A DNA stretch of 64,000 nt from CAYRUP01 sp964489265 (GTDB lineage Bacteria > Pseudomonadota > Gammaproteobacteria > DSM-16500), in NCBI GenBank assembly GCA_964489265.1, contig CAZAXX010000003.1, positions 3,585 to 67,584 of the forward strand. The letters are read 5' to 3'. The position numbers and the translations under genes were made by a program. The number at the start of each line of letters is the position of its first letter. Position 1 is the first letter of the stretch. Shown here piece by piece: positions 44,388 to 52,647 of this stretch. The notes beneath the pieces are model-generated. The model had not been told where the DNA came from, made no database searches, and was given only the letters and a program-made list of their open reading frames with translations.

Positions 44388-44969
44388 TTACTTGCTAGCC
44401 TTAGTCGCGATATAAAAATTCAAATATGGATTGCTTGCCGTGCTTGCATTGGTTATTTCTCGCAATTCCAGCGGCGTATTCATAAATGCAGGCTGACGCA
44501 GCAACTGTGTCAAATACGCTTGCACAGCGCCTGGGCGTAAAGCTTGTCCTCTTAAACTAACCTGCATTTCCTGGATTGAAATTGAAATTTCGGTCAGCCA
44601 GGCTCCAGGCACAGCAGCTGCGGCAAGACCTTTTAAATCAGCAGAAAGACCCCGTTCCTGAGCGAGTAATGCAACTATTTTACCTTTCACATCTAACTCT
44701 TGCTGCAGCTGTTGCAAGGATGCCTCGATATCCTTGGGATTTAACATCGGATTTTGTAAAATCAAAGTTGCCAATTGTTGTTCGGCTATCGCTACTTTTT
44801 TTTGCATTAAAGCTAATTCATACGCTTTTTTATGATTTTGCCAAAGACTCAATAGTGTCATCAAAAATAGAAAAACAACAAAAACACTATAGGCAAAAGA
44901 CAATTTTTTTAGCGAAGCCTCTTTGTTTTCTTCTGGTAATAATCGATAGAGATTAACTTGTTGCAACAT
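44388..44969 (-). CDS. PilN-like MSHA biogenesis protein (MshI2 type)
   Basis: The 193-residue protein starts MLQQVNLYRLL, the conserved MQQINLY-type tail that docks into the PilM-like partner. One membrane helix (about 24-43), a coiled coil (about 45-105) and a compact domain follow. It corresponds to PilN in type IV pili. The first 17 bases overlap the end of mshI, so the pair is coupled. Confidence 0.85.
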   Translation of the reverse strand: MLQQVNLYRLLPEENKEASLKKLSFAYSVFVVFLFLMTLLSLWQNHKKAYELALMQKKVAIAEQQLATLILQNPMLNPKDIEASLQQLQQELDVKGKIVALLAQERGLSADLKGLAAAAVPGAWLTEISISIQEMQVSLRGQALRPGAVQAYLTQLLRQPAFMNTPLELREITNASTASNPYLNFYIATKASK

Positions 44970-45951
44970 GTTGTGCGCTCTCTTCTCTTAGTAACCCGCC
45001 AATAACAGGCAAATAACGTCCCTGTTCTTCAGTGCTTAATTCCTGCTTACTTTTTATGAGACTACGGATATCGAATGTTTGTATAGGAAGTGCCAGACGA
45101 CTTGTTAAATACTTCGCAATGAAGTCCCCCGCTAACCCTGCAGTTGCCAAAATAACTCGAGCAGGTGCTGGTTGACGCCACTGGCTTTGGTAGTAATCGA
45201 ATGAACGTTGTAATTCCAGTGCTGCTTTATCAAGCTCTGGATTTGCATGCTCATCCGCTTGATTGATTGTTGATAATTTTGAATCTAAATGTCTGTGAAA
45301 ATAGAGTTCTTTTTGGCTGGTAATGATAAGTTCGCTACCGCTTTCGCGAAGATAAATTAGCGCTGTGGTTTTTTCATCGTTTTCATATTGCGAAGTAATA
45401 TTTCTCAGTGCGAGCTCTTGAATATCAATTGTTTTTAGATGTAAGCCACTTTCACGAATTTTATTCGCATAGGGTTGTAAAAAACTAATTTGCGCCGCCA
45501 CAATGACAATCATTTTGCGTGGATCATGCGTTTTTTGCAAAGGCACAGGGAAACTATCAATAACAACATCCGTTTCTGGATATTGCAAAATGCCTTTGAG
45601 TTTCCAACGGATTGCCGACTGAAATTCAGATTCAGCGACTGGCAATGCATCAAGTAAAATAGATTGATAGCGTTCAGGTGGTAATACCCACGTGCAACTT
45701 ACACCTTCCAATTGATGTTTTTTGACTGCCGCATTTAGGATTTGAGAAAATTCAGCATTTTTGGAAAAAGGATAGATTTCAATAAATTGTAACTCAGGTT
45801 TGCCATTATCATGACGAGCATAGGCAAGACACAATTGTTGGGAAATAATGCCGATGCTGCAAATACCGGGAGCAAATATATTATCCGCTTCATTAGACCA
45901 CAAAGAACGTAGAAATGTGAGCCCTTTAAAATCTCGTAGCTTACTCAGCAC
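44953..45951 (-). CDS. mshI: MshI, PilM-like actin-fold protein
   Basis: The 332-residue protein resembles PilM/MshI: an N-terminal strand-rich ICSIGIISQQLCLAYA segment like the phosphate loop region, WVLPPERYQSILLDALPVAESEFQSAIRWKLK and a C-terminal VILATAGLAGDFIAKYLTSRL. PilM-type proteins sit on the cytoplasmic face and bind PilN. The start is GTG at 45951, with CAGG nearby; no ATG is suitably placed. It opens the minus-strand msh operon. An 80-base gap separates it from the divergent pseudopilin genes and must hold promoters for both. Confidence 0.85.
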   Translation of the reverse strand: MLSKLRDFKGLTFLRSLWSNEADNIFAPGICSIGIISQQLCLAYARHDNGKPELQFIEIYPFSKNAEFSQILNAAVKKHQLEGVSCTWVLPPERYQSILLDALPVAESEFQSAIRWKLKGILQYPETDVVIDSFPVPLQKTHDPRKMIVIVAAQISFLQPYANKIRESGLHLKTIDIQELALRNITSQYENDEKTTALIYLRESGSELIITSQKELYFHRHLDSKLSTINQADEHANPELDKAALELQRSFDYYQSQWRQPAPARVILATAGLAGDFIAKYLTSRLALPIQTFDIRSLIKSKQELSTEEQGRYLPVIGGLLREESAQHVATS

Positions 45952-46031
45952 AACCTGATATCCTTATCAGTAAATTTCAGCCTCTTTATTCTCTTACAAA
46001 ATGATGTAATTAGCTACTATAGGATTTAGGC

Positions 46032-46517
46032 ATGAGAGTTTTATCAAAACAAGCTGGATTCACCTTATTTGAGCTTATTATTGTTATCATTTTGATGGCT
46101 ATCCTGTCTTTAGGTGTCTATCTTAAATGGCCTGGATCAAGTATCAATTTAGCGGCCGAAGCACAACAAATTGCAAATGATATTCGCTATGCGCAATCTT
46201 TAGCGATGACAAACGGCCAACGCTATCGCTTTGTAAAAACATCAGCTAATACCTATCAAATTGTCAATAATGCTGGAACAGCCATTAAACTCGCATTAGG
46301 GAATACGACAATGACATTAAACTCGGGTATTAGCTTTGGTACGTTAAGCAATTTACCGAATAGTTTAATTGCATTTGATGGCTTAGGCATTCCATACACA
46401 GATACAGCAACGCCGGGTACCGCACTTTCTGCTACTGCAACGATTGCCTTAACAGCCAGTGGCGATACTGTCACTATCTCCATTGCACCTGAAACAGGGA
46501 GAGTTCTCGTTCAATGA
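46032..46517 (+). CDS. GspH/FimT-like pseudopilin (MshC-like)
   Basis: The 161-residue prepilin has leader MRVLSKQAG followed by FTLFELIIVIILMAILSLGVYL with Glu5 of the mature chain. The RYAQSLAMTNGQRYRFVKT segment is typical of the GspH/FimT fold. Such minor pilins prime pilus assembly at the tip. The end overlaps the next gene by 4 bases (ATGA). Confidence 0.88.
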   Translation: MRVLSKQAGFTLFELIIVIILMAILSLGVYLKWPGSSINLAAEAQQIANDIRYAQSLAMTNGQRYRFVKTSANTYQIVNNAGTAIKLALGNTTMTLNSGISFGTLSNLPNSLIAFDGLGIPYTDTATPGTALSATATIALTASGDTVTISIAPETGRVLVQ

Positions 46518-46894
46518 TAAACAAACAAAATGGTTTTACTTTAATTGAACTGGTTGTCTTTATTGTTGTGACTAGCTTATTGGCTACTACGATTCTTTTA
46601 GCGCTTATTACGACGACGCAAAAAATACCGACCATTCATCAAGAAATTATCGCAACGCAAACAGCCAAACGCTGCATGGAATGGTTTATTGGTCAGCAAA
46701 GTTTGAATGGCTATAGCAGCTTAACGTGTCCAAACACTACAACACCAACTTTTTGTACTGTGCCTAGTGGCTATTCAATTAGTACCAGCATCAGTTGCAC
46801 GACGTTGAATGGCGATGCAAATTATAAAACTATTACTGTCACGGTAAGTGGATTAGGTGATGCTTCTTTTTCAACTTTAATTGCGGCGTATTAA
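46514..46894 (+). CDS. Minor prepilin (MshD-like)
   Basis: The 126-residue protein has the prepilin signal MINKQNG|FTLIELVVFIVVTSLLATTILLALI and a short globular part with several cysteines (RCMEW, LTCPNT, FCTVPS, SCTTL). It corresponds by position and size to MshD-type minor pilins. It overlaps both neighbours or nearly so (4-base overlap upstream, 1-base gap downstream), so the four genes form an operon. Confidence 0.85.
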   Translation: MINKQNGFTLIELVVFIVVTSLLATTILLALITTTQKIPTIHQEIIATQTAKRCMEWFIGQQSLNGYSSLTCPNTTTPTFCTVPSGYSISTSISCTTLNGDANYKTITVTVSGLGDASFSTLIAAY

Positions 46895-46895
46895 C

Positions 46896-47369
46896 ATGAA
46901 AAAACAGCAGGGATTTACCTTACTTGAACTTGTTTTTGTTATCGCCTTAACAAGCATTATTGTAGTGGTTGCAAGCAATATCATTGCAATGGGCGCCCAG
47001 ACTTATCTTGCTGCAAAAAATACTGTGGATGCAGACTGGCAAGCACGTCTTTCATTGGAGCGTATGGCAAGAGATATTCGTGCTGTGCGTTCAGTAACGA
47101 GCATTAGTACAGCAACAGCCACTCAGCTTGTTTTTACTGATTTTGACGGCACTAGCATTAGCTATAGTTTAAGCGGCACGAGTCTTATGCGTAACAGCCA
47201 AATCTTAGCAGATGGTGTTTCTTCACTTGCGTTTGGTTATTTTGATAAAAATGGAGTAACAACTGCAGTAGCAACATTAATTCGTTATGTCACGATTACA
47301 CTGAATATCACACAGAGTAATAGTAATTTTAGTTTAAACACCGCAGTTTATTTAAGGGATTTAGCATGA
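46896..47369 (+). CDS. Minor prepilin (MshO/PilW-like)
   Basis: The 157-residue prepilin has leader MKKQQG, then FTLLELVFVIALTSIIVVVASNIIAMG. The following segment, DADWQARLSLERMARDIRAVRSV, is shared with MshO/PilW/GspJ-type proteins. The ATG at 46896 follows the previous stop by one base. A TTG five codons upstream would lengthen the leader unnaturally. Its stop overlaps the next start by 4 bases. Confidence 0.87.
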   Translation: MKKQQGFTLLELVFVIALTSIIVVVASNIIAMGAQTYLAAKNTVDADWQARLSLERMARDIRAVRSVTSISTATATQLVFTDFDGTSISYSLSGTSLMRNSQILADGVSSLAFGYFDKNGVTTAVATLIRYVTITLNITQSNSNFSLNTAVYLRDLA

Positions 47370-48997
47370 GAATTTTAAAACAGCGAGGTTATCTTACTAT
47401 TGTGGCTGCTTTATTAATTATTCTCATTGGATTTTTAGGAACAGCTGTGCTTTACATGTTTGTCGGAAGCGCAACATCAACCAGCAATTTTGCACTTTCA
47501 GAAACGGCGCTTTATATTGCAGAAAGTGGCTTAGACAAGGGAATTCGTTTTTTATCAACACCACTATTGAGTGGAACAAACACAAGAATTGCCTGTTCTG
47601 CGCTGACTGGAAATACCAATTTAACAAATAGTTCATTCGGTAGAGGTGCCTTTACCGTGACAACAGTCGCTGGATCACCTTTTTTTGTGAATGATGTATT
47701 AAGTAGTGCTATTACCAGCACTGCCACGACGATTGCTGTGAGCAGCACCGCAGGATTTGCAAGCAGCGGAAGAATTTTAATTGATAAAGAAGCAATAAAT
47801 TACACTGGAATATCGGGTAATAGTTTTGTTGGAATAACACGCGGTGTAAACAATACATTGGCGAGTAGTCATACGAGCGGCACGTATGTTTCACAATACC
47901 AATGTTCTATCGATTCAATTGGCGGAATACCGAGTGTTGCTTCTGCAACTTGGAAACGTGATCTTCAGCAAAGTGTTGAGTTGCAGGAAGCTTATGCTGT
48001 CGGCGTGAATGCAAGCGGGAGTTTTATTATCACTCACTGGAATCAGCCCACAGAACTCGCTTGGAACAATGCCTCTCTGGTTAATGCATCAAATACAACG
48101 TTAAATGGTATTGATATGCTGTCTAATGCCGAGGGTTGGGCCGTTGCGAATACGCCGAGCACCAATTTTCTTTACATTCATTTACTGGGTGGCACTAGCA
48201 CAGTATTAACGATCAGTGGTGCATGCTCAGGACAAAATCTCTTAGGAGTGTCCGCTGTTTCTTCAAGAGAAGCCTGGAGCGTTGGAGTAAGATCTCGTGT
48301 AACGACTTGCAGCAGTGGTAATTATCGCTACACGCTAACGCGCTGGAATGGTACGACTTGGTCAGAATTATCATCAGCTACCACACCTTCGATTCCTGTC
48401 GATGGCGCGAGCGGTACCATAAGCAACTTAAACGCAGTACATGCCATCGATACCAATGGTGATGGTCTAGCTGATTTGGGATTTGCCGTAGGTGATAACG
48501 GCACAATCCTGCAATACAATGGCAGTACCTGGACAAAAGTCACGAGCCCGACAACGCAGGCTTTGAATAGCGTCTATATCGTTTCTACCAGTGAAGCATG
48601 GGCAGTTGGAGCAGCAGGTATCATTCTTAAATGGAACGGCTCTAGCTGGAGCACATTTACTTCGCCAACCTCAACCGTACTTAATCAAATTGTGCTGCTC
48701 GACACAACAGGCGATGGCACAGCCAATGCAGGCTGGGCAGTTGGCAATAGTGGCGTTGCTATTACCTATAACGGCACGAGTTGGTCATCGCAAAATATAG
48801 GTGGCGCAAATCGATTTGGTGTCAAAATGTTTGCTGCAGATGATGTCTGGGTAGTCGGCGCGGGCGGTGCTGTTACGCATTGGGATGGAACGTCCTGGAC
48901 GAGCTTCACCTCAGGTGTTTCAGCACAGTTAAACGATATCGCAATTGTGTCACGCAAAATGAATCCGAGCTCTGCCTGGCAAGAAATTTTTGCCTAG
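47366..48997 (+). CDS. PilX/MshP-like minor prepilin fused to a propeller-like repeat domain, candidate tip adhesin
   Basis: The 543-residue protein begins like PilX/MshP: MRILKQRGYLTIVAALLIILIGFLGTAVLYMF, with a membrane helix and an ALYIAESGLDKGIRFL segment. A short TIAVSSTAGFASSGRILIDKEAINYTG...GITRG module (about 125-170) follows, a pattern also found in phage structural proteins. Residues about 205-535 carry five to six repeats with WAVG..G.I..WNGT.WS signatures, probably a beta-propeller. MshP itself is short, so the long repeat part suggests an MshQ-like or PilY1-like adhesive tip joined to the pilin. Function as tip adhesin is inferred. Confidence 0.8.
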   Translation: MRILKQRGYLTIVAALLIILIGFLGTAVLYMFVGSATSTSNFALSETALYIAESGLDKGIRFLSTPLLSGTNTRIACSALTGNTNLTNSSFGRGAFTVTTVAGSPFFVNDVLSSAITSTATTIAVSSTAGFASSGRILIDKEAINYTGISGNSFVGITRGVNNTLASSHTSGTYVSQYQCSIDSIGGIPSVASATWKRDLQQSVELQEAYAVGVNASGSFIITHWNQPTELAWNNASLVNASNTTLNGIDMLSNAEGWAVANTPSTNFLYIHLLGGTSTVLTISGACSGQNLLGVSAVSSREAWSVGVRSRVTTCSSGNYRYTLTRWNGTTWSELSSATTPSIPVDGASGTISNLNAVHAIDTNGDGLADLGFAVGDNGTILQYNGSTWTKVTSPTTQALNSVYIVSTSEAWAVGAAGIILKWNGSSWSTFTSPTSTVLNQIVLLDTTGDGTANAGWAVGNSGVAITYNGTSWSSQNIGGANRFGVKMFAADDVWVVGAGGAVTHWDGTSWTSFTSGVSAQLNDIAIVSRKMNPSSAWQEIFA

Positions 48998-49003
48998 GGT
49001 CTG

Positions 49004-50434
49004 TTAGCCAGGCAGAGGTTCTTTAAACAATTGGCCTTGCATAATTTCACAGCCAAATTCTTTTAATAAATCTTTTTGCGCGACTGAATCAACATCATCG
49101 GCAATAATTTTAAGATTCATATCTTTCGCTAACGCGATAATCATATGCATGACCGTTTCATATTCTTTATTTTCATTTTTTGCTTGCATTGCTTTGCCAT
49201 CAATTTTTAAATAATTAATGGGTAATTTCGTAATTTTTTGTAATGCAAAATGTCCTAACGAAATAATACTGAGCCCAATTTGCATATTCACTTGATTTAA
49301 CATTGAAAATGATTTTTCTAATGCATTTGAGTTATTTAAACTATTTTTTTCCGATATCTCAAAAATAATTTTATTAGTATCCATCTTTAAATCTTCACAA
49401 ATTTTGGTGACCCGATAAATAAATTGCGGGTTTCTAATTTGGCGTATGGTGACATTAATGATAAGTGATTCAAGATTAAGTCCTTGTGATTGCCACAGCT
49501 TGAAGCGCTCAATAGAGTTTCTTAACAACCAATCACTAATTTCCAGCATTTTGCCGCAGTTTTCAGCTGTTTTCGCAAAATCTTTGAATTTGACTAACCC
49601 ATGTTCTGGAAGATCAAAACAAGGCAGTGCTTCCACAAAAATAATTTTTTCCGAATTTATATCAACGTAGGGACGATATTGAATAATAAATTTTAGTAAT
49701 GCATCTGGCTTTGACAAAAATGTGCTTAAATCAATTTCAAATTGACTCAGTGCATGTGTTTCTTGTCGATAGAATTGATAACGGCTTTTTCCGAAGATTT
49801 TTGCTTCATGCAATGCATCTGTTGCGTGTTTTAATAATGTATTAACATCTTCGCCATCTAATGGATAAATAACAACGCCGGCACTTGCTGTGATTAAAAT
49901 ATTTTTTTTATTAATACTAAAAGGTTGCACGATGCTATCTAATAAACGCTGCACAACATACGCTGCTGTTTCAGGCATGGCTAATTGTGGCAGTAAAAAC
50001 ACAAACGTATTACCCGCAAAGCGCGTCATCGTATCAATTTGACGTATGACACGCTGTTGTCTCGTTGCAACTTCTTTTAGTAATTTATCACCAACTTCGT
50101 ATCCTTCCGCATCATTGATAGTACCAAATTCATTGATATCTAAAATTATAATTCCAAACAATTGTTCGAATCGCTTACTTTGATTCAGTGTTTGTAAAAG
50201 TCTATCATCAAATGCCTGGCGACTCGGCAACCCGGTGAGAAGATCCGACGAAACAGGTGCTGTTAACTCGCCATCTGAATTGGTTAGACCCTGCGTAAAA
50301 TCTTTTGCTGGTTCAACAGACGCTGCTCTTTCTAACTCGACTAACCGATTTTTTAATTTATTGAACTGATATTTATTTCTTACTAACAGCATACTTAATA
50401 TGATAAGTAAGCCTAGCAGTATGATGTCTATCAC
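49004..50434 (-). CDS. Degenerate GGDEF-EAL protein, probable c-di-GMP receptor (FimX/LapD-like logic)
   Basis: The 476-residue protein has one N-terminal membrane helix (about 2-18), a GGDEF domain (about 65-215) and an EAL domain (about 235-470). The GGDEF motif has become AGNTF. In the EAL domain the E-A-L letters survive in VEALPCF, but the catalytic Asp pair (normally DDFGTGYS) is replaced by SLGHFAL and the EGVE glutamate by Asp (DDVD). Hydrolysis and synthesis are therefore unlikely; ligand binding may remain. The GTG at 50434 has GGAGAG upstream. It starts 14 bases after the M50-HlyD gene and is convergent with the pseudopilin operon, 6 bases away. Confidence 0.9.
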   Translation of the reverse strand: MIDIILLGLLIILSMLLVRNKYQFNKLKNRLVELERAASVEPAKDFTQGLTNSDGELTAPVSSDLLTGLPSRQAFDDRLLQTLNQSKRFEQLFGIIILDINEFGTINDAEGYEVGDKLLKEVATRQQRVIRQIDTMTRFAGNTFVFLLPQLAMPETAAYVVQRLLDSIVQPFSINKKNILITASAGVVIYPLDGEDVNTLLKHATDALHEAKIFGKSRYQFYRQETHALSQFEIDLSTFLSKPDALLKFIIQYRPYVDINSEKIIFVEALPCFDLPEHGLVKFKDFAKTAENCGKMLEISDWLLRNSIERFKLWQSQGLNLESLIINVTIRQIRNPQFIYRVTKICEDLKMDTNKIIFEISEKNSLNNSNALEKSFSMLNQVNMQIGLSIISLGHFALQKITKLPINYLKIDGKAMQAKNENKEYETVMHMIIALAKDMNLKIIADDVDSVAQKDLLKEFGCEIMQGQLFKEPLPG

Positions 50435-50448
50435 AATATTCTCTCCTA

Positions 50449-52644
50449 TTAGAAACCACTTTGCTTAATAAAAATTGTTTTAAAGTTGTAAAAAACTTTA
50501 TCCGCATAAGAAACCGGTTCTGTTTTCACAACAACAGTACCTCTTTGAATATGTGAAATAGTCACTGGTTTTTGTGTGATCAATGTCACACGAAATATAG
50601 AATCAACCGGCACATATTCCGCTTCTTCCGTCAAGAGCGAAGCAATATCACCACCTAGTTCACTGATGTGATAGCAGGGTGTTTCAACAACCGCATTTTC
50701 ATTTTTATCTTGTTTTAATTCTGTGGAATAACGGCAATTCAATTTACTACTATTTACAATTTCTATCGATTTTACTTTGACTGCTATAATGGGTTCACTG
50801 ATATCAGCAGGATAAAAATGTCCGGTTAAACCAGGGCGAAGATTATTTACATCGATTTGCGATACAAAGGCTTCCACTTCAACTTCAGTAGGTGAAATAA
50901 CATCGCCAATCCATGCACCTTTCGGAATTGCATTGCCAGGTTCGAGATCAGGGGCAACATCTACCATAATCCCGTTAAATGGGACCTCAATTGTCATTTT
51001 TTTATATTGATTGTATAACTTACTATATTTAGCTTGTTCTTCACTGATATTGGAGGACAGAATATTTTTTTGATTTGAGTAATACGAATTGATTGAAGCA
51101 CGCCGCAATTCTTCAACCATTTTCTTATATTCTAACTGAGATTGTTCTAACTGATGATTTAATTCAGGTGAAGTCATCTTCACAATCGGTTGATTTGCTT
51201 TAATTGTACTGCCAATTAATGGCGGCTTCGTTTCAAGTATGCCATCCTCAGGCGCAATTAAAAACTCATGTTTGTAACTTAGCGTTGCGGGTAATTTTAT
51301 TGATTCATTGAGCGGTAGAAAAAAAACTAAACTGAGAAAAATACCGAGAAATAAAGTAACTTTTGTTCTTAGATTGAAACTAAATTTTTCTTTATGGTAA
51401 ATCCATGTTTGAATTTCTCTAATAATCGGTCCCAATATAAAATAAAATAATTCAATCGAAAATAAAATTATTCCCACTAATTTTATAAAAAAGTGGTATA
51501 CCAATAATGCGATTCCGAAATATAAAACTAATCGATATATCCAGGTAACAAAAGAATATGCCACCAAAAAACGATGCATCTGGGGAGAAAATCGTTCGGG
51601 TGGCGGATCTGGCCAGTGAAATAGCCAATGACGAATTTGCCAGCGTGCTAATGCAAATGCGCGCGGTTGTAAATTGGGAATTTTGAGATAATCAGCTAAT
51701 ACATAATAGCCATCAAAACGCATAAAGGGGCTAACATTTATCAGCAGACTTGCCATCCAGTTAATCGTGATAGTGACATAACAAATAGTTTGAATCACTT
51801 GATTATGCACATTACTCCAAATAAGAGCGGCAATAATCGTGATATAGGTTTCCACTAATATTCCGGCTAACGCGATACGCATTCGTTGATTACTTTTCAA
51901 CGACCAACTTAATGTTGTATCGGTATATAAAACTGGCCAGAACACGAGAAATGCAATACCTAAAGAAGGTACTGGCACGCCATATAGCTTACACTGATAG
52001 GCATGCCCTAACTCATGTAATAATTTACAAATCGAGTAAGCAATGAAATAGAAAAATAATCCTTGCCATGAAAAAATAGTAGGGAAAGTATGAGTGAATT
52101 CATCCCATTTTGTATTCAGTTGATATAACGCAATGACGGCTAACACCACCATGATGTAAAACATCGTTCTACTAAATAACCATTGCCCGAGAATTTTCGT
52201 TTTTGTCAGGAAATGATCTGGATGAAATAATGGAATTTTAAAAAATAAATAATAATCAATTATCCAACGTAAAAAATTATCATTTTTAAAAAGTTTTTGC
52301 TCTTTTGCACGTTGATAAATTTGATAGCCTGTTTGTTTTATCAAATAATGGCTTGCTAAAAATTTCGTAAAATTCTCTATATCACTTAATTCAATATTTA
52401 ATGTCGTTTCACGATTGACTGCCTCAATGACAAGATCAGCTCGACCCAATGACCAGCGTTTTAGAATTTCATATTCTTGCAAACCAATCATGAAAAATTT
52501 ATTTCTTCCCGAATCATGAATCACCCACTGTGGTTTACCATCCATATCATAATCATTAAACGCAAACGAAATACCATTACGCAACTCAGGTAATTTAAGT
52601 TGTTTTTCATTTGGCATGGACTGTATTGGATTATCGTTATCCAT
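50449..52644 (-). CDS. PqqD-like/M50 metalloprotease/HlyD adaptor fusion
   Basis: The 731-residue protein combines three parts. Residues about 20-105 form a winged-helix-like region similar in pattern to PqqD-type peptide-binding domains (tentative). Residues about 155-430 contain several helices and an M50 site-2-protease core with HELGH (210-214) and the second metal motif FDGYY (Asp311). Residues about 440-705 are a HlyD-type adaptor with a lipoyl-like half-motif (IAPEDGILET), a helical hairpin and VEAFVSQIDVNNLRPGL. Both zinc motifs are intact. M50-HlyD fusions are known near TolC/HlyD genes, and their cargo is usually unknown. The start lies 3 bases after the GAF-HlyD gene. Confidence 0.85.
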   Translation of the reverse strand: MDNDNPIQSMPNEKQLKLPELRNGISFAFNDYDMDGKPQWVIHDSGRNKFFMIGLQEYEILKRWSLGRADLVIEAVNRETTLNIELSDIENFTKFLASHYLIKQTGYQIYQRAKEQKLFKNDNFLRWIIDYYLFFKIPLFHPDHFLTKTKILGQWLFSRTMFYIMVVLAVIALYQLNTKWDEFTHTFPTIFSWQGLFFYFIAYSICKLLHELGHAYQCKLYGVPVPSLGIAFLVFWPVLYTDTTLSWSLKSNQRMRIALAGILVETYITIIAALIWSNVHNQVIQTICYVTITINWMASLLINVSPFMRFDGYYVLADYLKIPNLQPRAFALARWQIRHWLFHWPDPPPERFSPQMHRFLVAYSFVTWIYRLVLYFGIALLVYHFFIKLVGIILFSIELFYFILGPIIREIQTWIYHKEKFSFNLRTKVTLFLGIFLSLVFFLPLNESIKLPATLSYKHEFLIAPEDGILETKPPLIGSTIKANQPIVKMTSPELNHQLEQSQLEYKKMVEELRRASINSYYSNQKNILSSNISEEQAKYSKLYNQYKKMTIEVPFNGIMVDVAPDLEPGNAIPKGAWIGDVISPTEVEVEAFVSQIDVNNLRPGLTGHFYPADISEPIIAVKVKSIEIVNSSKLNCRYSTELKQDKNENAVVETPCYHISELGGDIASLLTEEAEYVPVDSIFRVTLITQKPVTISHIQRGTVVVKTEPVSYADKVFYNFKTIFIKQSGF

Positions 52645-52647
52645 GGG

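Noticed and set aside
47740..47890. Phage tail fragment inserted in the pseudopilin operon
   Set aside because: The TIAVSSTAGF...GITRG module is in frame within the prepilin fusion, and no other phage genes are present. It is best seen as a shared structural module.
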